Source: UBA9732 sp963606545
GTDB taxonomy: Bacteria; Spirochaetota; Spirochaetia; Sphaerochaetales; Sphaerochaetaceae
NCBI GenBank assembly: GCA_963606545.1
Contig: CAVCYP010000004.1
Coordinates: forward strand, 1 to 61,595
Direction: 5' to 3'
Length of the DNA stretch: 61,595 nucleotides
Shown here in pieces: positions 17,004 to 24,967 of the stretch. The number at the start of each line of letters is the position of its first letter. Position 1 is the stretch's first letter. The notes beneath the pieces were generated by a model. That model made no database searches. It saw nothing but the letters and a program-made list of their open reading frames with translations, and was not told where the DNA came from. The translations under genes and the position numbers were made by a program.

Positions 17004-17109
17004 CTTGTGCAATAGTGTGTGTAAAAAGTAGCTTTTAAATGGGCTTTTTCCTTTTAAATACTGAAGATAGGAAAAATCACACCTTTTTTTAACAAACTAA
17101 CTCAAGACA

Positions 17110-18600
17110 CTAGTTTGTAGTACCTGTAAGATACTCGTAAGCAGCCTTACAAACAGAATCATACTTCACATCTGCAATTGGTCTGTCTTCTGCACTCATT
17201 TGAGAGTAATACTCATTTCTTACAAGAACCTGGAGAATTTCAGTTCTAAGACCGGTAGCTTGATTTTCTTTAACAAACTTAGCAACGTTTGCATCTGTGT
17301 AATCAGGATTTGCCTTAACAAAGTCTGAAATTGTCGTTCCATTTACAAGAGCGGTGTAAGCTTCAACTTCATCTTCATTAACAACGAGGGTCTCAATCTC
17401 TACATCAGGTTTTACGCCAACTCCATGAATTGTGTCACCACTTGGTGGAACAAAGCTTGCAACGGTTACAGAAGTGTAGCCTTCACCAAAGGAAGAAATC
17501 TGCTGCATGATTCCTTTTCCATAGCTTGTAGCGCCAAACAACTTTGCTCTCCCATTATCTCTCATGGTAGAAGAAAGAATTTCTGCAGAACTTGCAGTTC
17601 CTTCATTTATAAGAATTGCAACCTTCACATCTTCGTCTACCACAGTTCCCTTACTGGCTACGTAGGTAACATCCTGAGAGGAATCCTTATAGGAAACAGA
17701 AAGCAGTTTAGAACCATCAATAAACAAGTCTGCAATTGAAAGTGTAACATCTACATCTCCACCAGGATTGTCTCTGAGATCAATAATAAGACTCTTCATT
17801 CCATCTTTCTCAAGAGCTTCTAAAGCTTCTTCTACCGCTGTTAGTGTACTCTGAGAGAATTCTGTAATCTTGAGGTAGGCAACTTTACTATCAAGCATGC
17901 CGTACTCAACAGTTGGAACGGTAACCTTTGCACGGGTCAAAGTAAGAGTAAAGGAAGAACTTCCCCTCTTAATTGTGATATCTACTGTAGTACCAACCTC
18001 ACCTTTCATCTTTGCAGCACACTCATTTGCTGTCATAGAAACAACAGAGTCTCCATTAATATGAGTAATCATATCGCCAGCAACAAGACCTGCCTTTGAA
18101 CTTGGGGTATTTGAGAATACCTGAGTGATATTACAGTACAACGTGCTCTCATCTTCAGAATCCTGATATTCTAAATTTGTTTTGGAGAAATAAATTCCAA
18201 GTCCTCCGTATTCTCCAGAAATTTCTTCAGAATATTCTTCAGATTCTTCTGAAGTGATGTAATAGGTGTACTTATCATCCAGGGCATCAAACAAAGCCGT
18301 TGCCATTGCATCATAAACGGCATCGTAGTCTATGTCGTACAGGTAGTACTTGTTGACGTACTGGTAAAGCCTTTCAAGAGAATCCATATCCCTAGAAATT
18401 GTTTGCGAACTCATAGCAGAAGACGTATTAGTGTACTGCTTGGTTACCTTACTACTTGTTGTGGTAGTAGACGTAGTTGTTCCTTGAGACTGCTGATTTC
18501 TGAGTAGATTCTCGAAAAGAAGCTGTTCTTCAGAACCATTTGCAAAAACGCTGCCAAGGGCAACCACCATGATTAAAATTAAAACTAATGTTCTCTTCAT
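17110..18600 (-). CDS. ctpA: S41-family C-terminal processing protease
   Basis: A 496-residue exported serine protease. A signal peptide (residues 1-20, ending VFA-NG) and a Thr/Ser-rich linker (about 33-65) precede the PDZ domain (AGLVAGDMITHINGD). The S41 catalytic part has NPGGDVDVTLSIADLF, GTASSAEI with the Ser near 337 and SYGKG with the Lys near 362, forming the expected Ser-Lys dyad. Such enzymes trim C-termini of periplasmic substrates. About 100 extra residues follow the core. It is divergent from lgt. The symbol is by family, not by proven orthology. Confidence 0.88.
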   Translation of the reverse strand: MKRTLVLILIMVVALGSVFANGSEEQLLFENLLRNQQSQGTTTSTTTTSSKVTKQYTNTSSAMSSQTISRDMDSLERLYQYVNKYYLYDIDYDAVYDAMATALFDALDDKYTYYITSEESEEYSEEISGEYGGLGIYFSKTNLEYQDSEDESTLYCNITQVFSNTPSSKAGLVAGDMITHINGDSVVSMTANECAAKMKGEVGTTVDITIKRGSSSFTLTLTRAKVTVPTVEYGMLDSKVAYLKITEFSQSTLTAVEEALEALEKDGMKSLIIDLRDNPGGDVDVTLSIADLFIDGSKLLSVSYKDSSQDVTYVASKGTVVDEDVKVAILINEGTASSAEILSSTMRDNGRAKLFGATSYGKGIMQQISSFGEGYTSVTVASFVPPSGDTIHGVGVKPDVEIETLVVNEDEVEAYTALVNGTTISDFVKANPDYTDANVAKFVKENQATGLRTEILQVLVRNEYYSQMSAEDRPIADVKYDSVCKAAYEYLTGTTN

Positions 18601-18606
18601 GCCTGC

Positions 18607-18612
18607 AATATA
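18607..18612 (-). promoter_or_regulatory. Candidate -10 of the protease gene, leaderless geometry
   Basis: On the minus strand TATATT ends six bases before the ATG at 18600. No good -35 lies at 16-18 bp, so this is weaker than the other cases. There is no Shine-Dalgarno sequence apart from an AGG too close to the codon. Confidence 0.35.
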
Positions 18613-18666
18613 CTACATTTTTGACTTAACGTAACTTAAATCCTTAATCGACACCTAAAAAACATA

Positions 18667-18695
18667 TTTCTCATAAATCGGGTTTGTGGTAGACT
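18667..18695 (+). promoter_or_regulatory. lgt promoter, leaderless geometry
   Basis: TTTCTC (18667-18672), 17-bp spacer, TAGACT (18690-18695) preceded by an extended -10 TGG, then six bases and the ATG at 18702. Confidence 0.5.
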
Positions 18696-18701
18696 CAGGA
18701 C

Positions 18702-19700
18702 ATGTTGCTGTACGTAGATTTTCCAAAATGGATTTCTCCTTACGTGGTTTCTTTCCTTCCCGTAAGATGGTATGCCTTAATGTATGTTTTTGCTTTTGGT
18801 ACCTGCTACCTTTTATTTAGGTATCAATGCAAAAGAGGCGCACTAGGTTATATGAACAGTGACGCTTCTGTAGATTTATTTTGTTATACAATTGGCTTTC
18901 TTCTCTTAGGCGCTAGGCTCTTTTCCACCTTAATATATGATGGCTCTTGGTATTACTGGACTCACCCCTGGATGATTTTCTGGCCCTTTAGAAATGGAAA
19001 ATTCATTGGACTTCCGGGAATGAGCTATCATGGAGGCGTCCTTGGCGCTATTTTTGGTGGTTGGCTATTTGGGAAAAAGTACAAATATAAATTTTTAGAC
19101 TTAGCGGACACAGTAATTGCAGGTATTCCACTTGGTTATACTTTTGGAAGACTGGGAAACTTTATTAACGGAGAATTGTGGGGACGTGTCACAGGAAGTT
19201 CCTATGGAATGGTATTCCCAGAGGCTCCTTCTTTTTCCACAACAATAGCCTGGGTTCGTGATATAGCTGATAAAATTGGCCTCTCCTATGAGATTGGAGA
19301 CATGGTTAATCTTCCAAGGCATCCTTCCCAACTATATGAAGCCTTCTTTGAGGGAATCTTTTTATTCCTGATAATCTGGTTTATTGTAAGGCCTATTGCA
19401 AATAAAAACAAAGCTAAACATGGCCCTGGCATGGTAACAGGCGCCTATTTTACAGGCTACGGCTTTGTCAGATTCTGTCTTGAGTATTTCAGAGAACCAG
19501 ATGAACAGCTTGGTTTTATTATAAAGCTTGGAAAAGAGACAGAACCTACTGCCCTATTCAAATCTTTCTTTAACATCTCAATGGGGCAAATACTGTGCTT
19601 TATTATGTTCATTGCAGGTGTTGCTTTTATGATATATGCAAAGAAGTCTAATCCCATTGTCTATAAAATGAATTCAAAATCAAAGAGGAAAAATAAATGA
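18702..19700 (+). CDS. lgt: Prolipoprotein diacylglyceryl transferase
   Basis: A 332-residue inner-membrane enzyme with about seven membrane segments that moves diacylglycerol from phosphatidylglycerol to the lipobox Cys of prolipoproteins. The Lgt signature is visible as GRLGNFINGELWGRVT near residue 150, with FPRHPSQLYEA-like NLPRHPSQLYEA near 205 and GFVRFCLEYFREPD near 255. Length is somewhat above the usual 270-300 because of extra residues at the C-terminus. It overlaps the next gene (ATGA at 19697-19700) and is consistent with the lipoprotein encoded at 5823-6554. Confidence 0.95.
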   Translation: MLLYVDFPKWISPYVVSFLPVRWYALMYVFAFGTCYLLFRYQCKRGALGYMNSDASVDLFCYTIGFLLLGARLFSTLIYDGSWYYWTHPWMIFWPFRNGKFIGLPGMSYHGGVLGAIFGGWLFGKKYKYKFLDLADTVIAGIPLGYTFGRLGNFINGELWGRVTGSSYGMVFPEAPSFSTTIAWVRDIADKIGLSYEIGDMVNLPRHPSQLYEAFFEGIFLFLIIWFIVRPIANKNKAKHGPGMVTGAYFTGYGFVRFCLEYFREPDEQLGFIIKLGKETEPTALFKSFFNISMGQILCFIMFIAGVAFMIYAKKSNPIVYKMNSKSKRKNK

Positions 19701-21454
19701 AAGTAAATGACAGAGTAAAGCTTCTTAGAGAAGAGCTTAAAAAAAACGGGCTCAGTGCTTGGATTATCAATGGAACAGATCCACACAAGAGCGAGTATGT
19801 CAGTGACCGTTGGCAATCCAGAAAGTGGATTAGCGGCTTCACTGGAAGCGCCGGAACCGTCATTATAACCAAAGACGAGGCTTTGATTTGGGTAGATTCT
19901 CGCTACTTTGTACAGTGTGCAGAGCAAATTCAAGGCACCTGTTATGAAATGAGAAAGGTTGACGGCCCAGAAGCCACCAGCCCTCTTGAATTTTTGAAAG
20001 AGACTTTTATAAAGAGTGAAAAAATTGGTATTTCCGCAGAAACTTTAATGGTTTCAGAAATGAACACCTACAAAGACAATGGGCTCAATATTGTGGCAAT
20101 GGACGACCTTTTGGACAATATTTGGACAGATAGACCAGCCATGCCTGAATATCCGGTAGAAGAAATGGATGATGAAACCTGCGGAGAAAGCGTAACCTCA
20201 AAAATTATTAGAATGCGGGAAATGGCTAATAAAAATCATGAAGACTATCTTCTCATATCAAGTCTTGATGATATTGCATGGCTTCTAAATCTCAGAGGTC
20301 GGGACATTGACGATACTCCTGTATTTGTCTCCCACCTCTTAATTGGTCATCAACAACTTCTTCTATTCACCCCACAAGCTCGTTTCACCAAGGTAAAACC
20401 TTCTTTGTATAAAGTCCTTGATTATGATCAGATTGTTCCTGTTCTTGAAAGTCTTAAAAATTGTACTGTTAGAATTAATCCAGACAGAATCAATATGAAA
20501 CTCAAAAATGCTCTTGATAAAGCTGAAAACGTCAAGCTTTCAGAAGGCATTGAATACTCCACCAACTTCAAAGCCTGTAAGAATGAAGCAGAACTTGAAG
20601 GCATGAGAGTAGCTCATATTCTTGATGGTGTAGCTCTTGTCAACTTCTTAGCTATGGTAAAAAGAAACGAGTACGACTTCACAGAACTTACAATTTCTCA
20701 GGCTTTGGAAGATGAGAGAGCTCTTGAAGAAGAATACTTAGGACCATCGTTCTCAACTATTGCTGGCTTTGGAGATCACGGAGCAGTTGTGCACTACAGT
20801 GCAACAGAGGAGACAGATAAGGCTATCACAGGAAATGGACTTTTGGTTTTGGATTCAGGCGGACAGTACACCTGCGGAACCACTGACGTCACTAGAACTA
20901 TTCTCTTTGGAGAGCCTACCCAAGAGCAAAAAGAAGATTACACGTTAGTTCTCAAAGGACATTTGGCCCTTTGTTCTCAAGTATTCCCAAAAGGAACAAC
21001 TGGAGTACAGCTAGATGTCTTGGCTCACCAGTTCTTGTGGCAGAAAGGCATGAACTACTTCCACGGAACAGGACATGGCGTTGGATTTAGACTTAGTGTT
21101 CATGAAGGACCTCAGAGAATATCGGCTAACTTTGGAAAGAGCCTTCCAGTTGCACTTGAAAAAGGTATGGTTGTAAGTGATGAGCCAGGGCTCTACAAAG
21201 AAGGCAGACACGGTATTAGAATTGAGAATTTGATAGCCGTAACTGACGCAATGACCAGTGAATTTGGAGAGTTTTACACTTTTGAGACATTGACAGCCTG
21301 CCCGTATGAAAGAGAGCTCATTTGCAAAGAGATGCTCACAGCTGACGAAATTGCAGAAATAAACGAGTATCATCATTGGGTTTACGACGTCCTTTGTGAT
21401 TTGGTAGACGAGAGTTCTCTTGATTATCTCAAAGAAGCAACAAAGCCTCTCTGA
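19697..21454 (+). CDS. M24B-family aminopeptidase P (Xaa-Pro aminopeptidase)
   Basis: A 585-residue cytoplasmic metallopeptidase that removes an N-terminal residue before proline. Two creatinase-like N-terminal domains precede the pita-bread catalytic domain. The metal ligands are present: LVLDSGGQY (Asp), TTDVTRT (Asp), HGTGHGVG (His), DEPGLYKEG (Glu) and GIRIENL (Glu). The long three-domain form matches eukaryote-like aminopeptidase P1 proteins that are also common in bacteria. It is translationally coupled to lgt. Confidence 0.92.
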   Translation: MKVNDRVKLLREELKKNGLSAWIINGTDPHKSEYVSDRWQSRKWISGFTGSAGTVIITKDEALIWVDSRYFVQCAEQIQGTCYEMRKVDGPEATSPLEFLKETFIKSEKIGISAETLMVSEMNTYKDNGLNIVAMDDLLDNIWTDRPAMPEYPVEEMDDETCGESVTSKIIRMREMANKNHEDYLLISSLDDIAWLLNLRGRDIDDTPVFVSHLLIGHQQLLLFTPQARFTKVKPSLYKVLDYDQIVPVLESLKNCTVRINPDRINMKLKNALDKAENVKLSEGIEYSTNFKACKNEAELEGMRVAHILDGVALVNFLAMVKRNEYDFTELTISQALEDERALEEEYLGPSFSTIAGFGDHGAVVHYSATEETDKAITGNGLLVLDSGGQYTCGTTDVTRTILFGEPTQEQKEDYTLVLKGHLALCSQVFPKGTTGVQLDVLAHQFLWQKGMNYFHGTGHGVGFRLSVHEGPQRISANFGKSLPVALEKGMVVSDEPGLYKEGRHGIRIENLIAVTDAMTSEFGEFYTFETLTACPYERELICKEMLTADEIAEINEYHHWVYDVLCDLVDESSLDYLKEATKPL

Positions 21455-21511
21455 GCTTTACCCTAAAGGCTACAAACATTAATATTTGAATATATTTGCG
21501 AGGAAAAAATC

Positions 21512-23158
21512 ATGGTTGAAAAACTTGCTAAAACAGGAAAGATAAAGAGAAACGGACCAGTTGTCCTTCTCATCATGGATGGCGTTGGCTTTGGAAAGTA
21601 TGAAGACGGCGATGCAGTAAAACAGGCTATGACAAAGAATTTAGACAAACTCTTTGCAACCTGCCCTTGGACAAAGCTTAAGGCTCACGGTACAGCCGTT
21701 GGTCTTCCATCAGATGCAGATATGGGGAACTCTGAAGTTGGTCATAATGCAATGGGTTGTGGAAGAGTTTTTGCACAGGGAGCAAAACTTGTCGCCTCTT
21801 CAATTGAAAGCGGATTAATGTTCCAGGGAGCAACTTGGAAAAAGCTTGTTGCAAATACAAAAGCCAACAATTCCACCCTTCATTTCATTGGCCTTCTTAG
21901 TGATGGAAACGTTCACAGCCACATTAAGAATCTCATGGACATGATTATTGAAGCCAAAAAAGAAGGCGTTAAGAAGGTCAGAGTTCATGCCCTTCTTGAT
22001 GGAAGAGACGTAGGAGAAACCTCTGCTCTTGATTATTTTGACCCATTTGAGAAGTTCCTTGAAGATCTCTCTACAGATGGTTTTGACGGTAAAATTGCCT
22101 CTGGTGGCGGAAGAATGGTCATTACAATGGACCGCTACAATGCAAACTGGGATATGGTCAGAAAGGGCTGGGAAACCCACGTGCTTGGTGAAGGCCGATA
22201 TTTTGATAATGCTCATAATGCAATCACAACCCTCAGACAGGAAACCGGTGCAATTGACCAGGACCTTCCACCATTTGTTATTGCAAAAGATGGAAAGCCA
22301 GTTGGAACAATTGAAGACCATGACAGCGTAATTCTGTTTAACTTCAGAGGCGACAGAGCTCTTGAAATAACAAAGGCTTTTGAAGCAAAAGACCTCAAAG
22401 AGTTTGACAGAAAGCGGGTTCCAAACGTTGAATACGCCGGCATGATGGAATATGACGGAGACCTCCATGTTCCAAGTCAGTATCTTGTTGCACCTCCTGC
22501 AATTGACAGAACAATGGCTGAATATCTCTGCGCTTGCGGAGTTAAACAGTTCTCAATTTCTGAAACTCAGAAATTTGGACATGTAACCTACTTCTTCAAC
22601 GGAAACAAGAGCGGTAAGTTTGATGAAAAACTTGAAGAATATGTAGAAATTCCATCCGATATTGTTCCTTTTGAGCAGCGCCCATGGATGAAATGCGCAG
22701 AAATTGCAGACAGAGTCATCACTGAAGTTGAAAGCGGAAAGTGGGACTTCATCAAGATGAACTTCCCAAACGGCGACATGGTAGGCCACACTGGCGTATT
22801 TGAAGCAGTTGTCTGCTCCATGGAAGGCCTAGACCTCCAGATTGGCAGAATTGCAGAAGCTGTCCGCAAGGCAGGTGGAATCCTGCTCATCACAGCTGAC
22901 CACGGCAATGCCGATGACATGATTGAGCACAACAAGAAAGGCGAACCTCAGCTTAAGGCTAATGGTGAACCAAAAGCAAAAACCAGTCATAGCCTGAATC
23001 CAGTACCATGCATTCTCTTTGACCCTTGTTACAACGGCGAATATTCTACAGAACTTGCACAGGGACTTGGAATTAGTAGCATTGCTACCACCTGTATTGA
23101 GCTCTTGGGGTTTGAAGCACCAGAAGGATATGATCCTTGCATTGTCAATTTTAATTGA
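21512..23158 (+). CDS. gpmI: 2,3-bisphosphoglycerate-independent phosphoglycerate mutase
   Basis: A 548-residue glycolytic enzyme interconverting 3- and 2-phosphoglycerate with Mn ions. LLIMDGVGFG holds the first metal Asp, DADMGNSEVGHN holds the nucleophile Ser74, and DGRDVGETSALDYF, NFPNGDMVGHTG and ITADHGNADDM supply the substrate-binding and remaining metal ligands. The domain order and length are standard. GAGG lies before the ATG. The stop overlaps the -35 of the next gene's promoter. Confidence 0.96.
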   Translation: MVEKLAKTGKIKRNGPVVLLIMDGVGFGKYEDGDAVKQAMTKNLDKLFATCPWTKLKAHGTAVGLPSDADMGNSEVGHNAMGCGRVFAQGAKLVASSIESGLMFQGATWKKLVANTKANNSTLHFIGLLSDGNVHSHIKNLMDMIIEAKKEGVKKVRVHALLDGRDVGETSALDYFDPFEKFLEDLSTDGFDGKIASGGGRMVITMDRYNANWDMVRKGWETHVLGEGRYFDNAHNAITTLRQETGAIDQDLPPFVIAKDGKPVGTIEDHDSVILFNFRGDRALEITKAFEAKDLKEFDRKRVPNVEYAGMMEYDGDLHVPSQYLVAPPAIDRTMAEYLCACGVKQFSISETQKFGHVTYFFNGNKSGKFDEKLEEYVEIPSDIVPFEQRPWMKCAEIADRVITEVESGKWDFIKMNFPNGDMVGHTGVFEAVVCSMEGLDLQIGRIAEAVRKAGGILLITADHGNADDMIEHNKKGEPQLKANGEPKAKTSHSLNPVPCILFDPCYNGEYSTELAQGLGISSIATTCIELLGFEAPEGYDPCIVNFN

Positions 23159-23183
23159 ACTGTAAGAAACAAAGAGTTAAACT
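23155..23183 (+). promoter_or_regulatory. Promoter of the PfkB-type kinase gene, leaderless geometry
   Basis: TTGAAC (23155-23160, overlapping the gpmI stop), 17-bp spacer, TAAACT (23178-23183), then six bases and the ATG at 23190. No Shine-Dalgarno sequence precedes this ATG, although it follows gpmI by only 31 bases. Confidence 0.6.
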
Positions 23184-23189
23184 GTTCCC

Positions 23190-24176
23190 ATGGTTTACGG
23201 AATAGGAAACCCTCTCATTGACGTAATAGTCAATGTTGAGGATAAAGATTTAGAAAAACTCGGCCTCTATAAGGGCACTATGAATCTCATTACCCTTGAA
23301 AAGAGGCTTGAGTTAACTGATTTTATAAAAACAAAAAAGGAGCCCCAGTTTTCTTGTGGTGGCTCCTGTCCTAATACAGTCATAACCCTAGCCTCGCTTG
23401 GTATTCAGACCACTTTAGGTGGCAAAGTTGGGCAGGACGAGTACGGAGCTATTTATAAAGAACGCCTCTCCTCCTTAGGAGTAAAAGATAATCTGGCAAT
23501 ATCCACAAATGTAACTGGTTCCTCCATAATTCTGATTACTCCAGATTCAGAACGAACTATGAATACCTATTTAGGTGCTAACAGAGATTATGTTGAAGAC
23601 GATGTCTGTGAAGAGGAAGTTAAACATGCCAAATACTTCCATTTCACCGGTTATATGTGGGACACAGAAGGCCAAAAAGCAGCAATAAGAAAGGCTATGA
23701 AAATTGCAAAAGCAAATGGAGTACAAATTTCTTTTGATATTGCAGATCCTTTTGCCGTTGGAAGGTACAGAGACTCCTTTTTAGAGCTCATCAAGGAAAG
23801 CTGTGATATTGTTTTTGCAAACAAAGAAGAAGCCAGAATGCTCTTTGATAACTATGACCCTTATGAATGCTGCAAGAGCATGGGAAAACTTTGTGAGACA
23901 GCCATTGTCAAAAACGGCAAGAAAGGTTCCTTTATCAGCCACAAACGCGTTATGTATGAGATTCCAGTTATGGGACCAGAAACTCCTGTGGATACCACTG
24001 GCGCTGGAGACACCTATGCTGCAGGCTTCCTGTACGGACAGTGCAAAGGCCTTGATATCAATGAAAGTGGCTTGATTGCCTCCACCCTTGCCGGCCAAAT
24101 AATCAAACAAACTGGCGCTCAATTCTCCCAAGAAAAAGCTGCAGAACTTAAGGCCTCTCTAGAAAAAGAGTTATAA
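23190..24176 (+). CDS. PfkB-family carbohydrate/adenosine kinase
   Basis: A 328-residue ribokinase-fold kinase. The N-terminal GNPLIDVIVNV, the CGGSCPNTVITLASLG motif (PfkB signature 1 region) and the C-terminal DTTGAGDTYAAGF with the catalytic Asp are all present. Overall pattern is closer to adenosine kinase-like members than to ribokinase, so a nucleoside or sugar could be the substrate. It has its own leaderless-type promoter and ends at a shared bidirectional terminator facing jag. Confidence 0.88.
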   Translation: MVYGIGNPLIDVIVNVEDKDLEKLGLYKGTMNLITLEKRLELTDFIKTKKEPQFSCGGSCPNTVITLASLGIQTTLGGKVGQDEYGAIYKERLSSLGVKDNLAISTNVTGSSIILITPDSERTMNTYLGANRDYVEDDVCEEEVKHAKYFHFTGYMWDTEGQKAAIRKAMKIAKANGVQISFDIADPFAVGRYRDSFLELIKESCDIVFANKEEARMLFDNYDPYECCKSMGKLCETAIVKNGKKGSFISHKRVMYEIPVMGPETPVDTTGAGDTYAAGFLYGQCKGLDINESGLIASTLAGQIIKQTGAQFSQEKAAELKASLEKEL

Positions 24177-24203
24177 AAAAAGGCCCTCAGTTGAGGACCT
24201 TTT
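24175..24203. terminator. Bidirectional terminator between the kinase gene and jag
   Basis: AAGG-CCTCA pairs with TGAGG-CCTT with one internal mismatch (24180-24201). T-runs lie on both strands (seven on the minus strand, four on the plus). Confidence 0.75.
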
Positions 24204-24221
24204 ACTGTGTTTTTAACAGAA

Positions 24222-24953
24222 TTAGTTATATCTCTTTCTCTTGCTAATGATTCTAACCTGCTTGTAAAGACCTTCGCCCTCACTCTTGGTTTCAATGCCA
24301 GTAACATCGTTTAAAGCAGTATGAACAAGTCTTCTTTCATACGGATTCATTGGCTCAAGAAGATGAGATCTTCCAGTCTTTCTAACAATCTGAGCTGTCT
24401 TGTAGGCATTTTTGATAATCTGCTCTTCATGTCTAACTCTGTAGGCCTCAGAATCAATGATAATCTTTCTTTCAGAATCAATCTTGCCTGCATAAACATT
24501 TGCAAGAATCTGAAGAGCATCAAGGTTCTTTCCCTTTCTTCCAATAATGATGTTGGAGTCATCACTCTCAATTGTAAGATTAACTTTTTTCCCCTTTCTT
24601 GAAGTAACTTTTGTAGTTGACTTATATCCCATGTGCTCAATTACACCATCAAGGAAGGCACAAACCTGCGTCTCAAGCTCTTCATTAGGCTCTAAAGTCT
24701 CTTCTTCTTCCTCTTCTTCTGGTTCTTCTGAAAGGTTAGGCTCTTCGCCTACTTCTTCCTGCATTACCGGAGCAACCGGCTCTTCTTCTGGAGTATCAAT
24801 GTGAACTCTAATTTTTACATTAGCCTTCTTAAAAAGGCCTCTTCTGCCATTATCAAGAATCTCTACGTCAAAGTCTTCTCTTTCAATATGAAGCTCTTCT
24901 ACAGCCTTATTAATGGCTTCCTGCTCCGTCTTTCCTTCAAAATCTCTAGTCAT
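24222..24953 (-). CDS. jag: Jag/KhpB-type RNA-binding protein (Jag-N, KH and R3H domains)
   Basis: A 243-residue protein. The N-terminal Jag domain (about 1-52) is followed by a Glu-rich acidic linker (about 55-95), a KH domain with IIIGRKGKNLDALQ near residue 135, and an R3H domain with NPYERRLVHTAL near 205. Homologues (KhpB/EloR) bind RNA and influence cell division or elongation. It is the last gene of the rpmH-rnpA-yidC-jag operon, 14 bases after yidC with an AGGGG ribosome-binding site. Confidence 0.9.
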   Translation of the reverse strand: MTRDFEGKTEQEAINKAVEELHIEREDFDVEILDNGRRGLFKKANVKIRVHIDTPEEEPVAPVMQEEVGEEPNLSEEPEEEEEEETLEPNEELETQVCAFLDGVIEHMGYKSTTKVTSRKGKKVNLTIESDDSNIIIGRKGKNLDALQILANVYAGKIDSERKIIIDSEAYRVRHEEQIIKNAYKTAQIVRKTGRSHLLEPMNPYERRLVHTALNDVTGIETKSEGEGLYKQVRIISKRKRYN

Positions 24954-24967
24954 ATTATTTCCCCTGT

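Larger units (their letters stand above)
16771..17109. other. 339-bp gene-free AT-rich spacer with DnaA-box-like sites
   Basis: The 12-mer TAACTTGTGCAA occurs twice as a direct repeat (16771-16782 and 17001-17012). The second copy overlaps TTGTGCATAA, the reverse complement of the DnaA-box form TTATGCACA. TGTGGAAAA at about 16790 is a weaker relative. The dnaA-dnaN spacer holds the related TGTGTATAACTTGTTCAA. The middle is very AT-rich, and a terminator for the protease gene is at 16951-16988. No ORF or known RNA was seen. Confidence 0.5.

Noticed and set aside
21815..22468. 217-residue minus-strand ORF
   Set aside because: It lies wholly within gpmI, has no ribosome-binding site or domain, and is a shadow of the coding strand.
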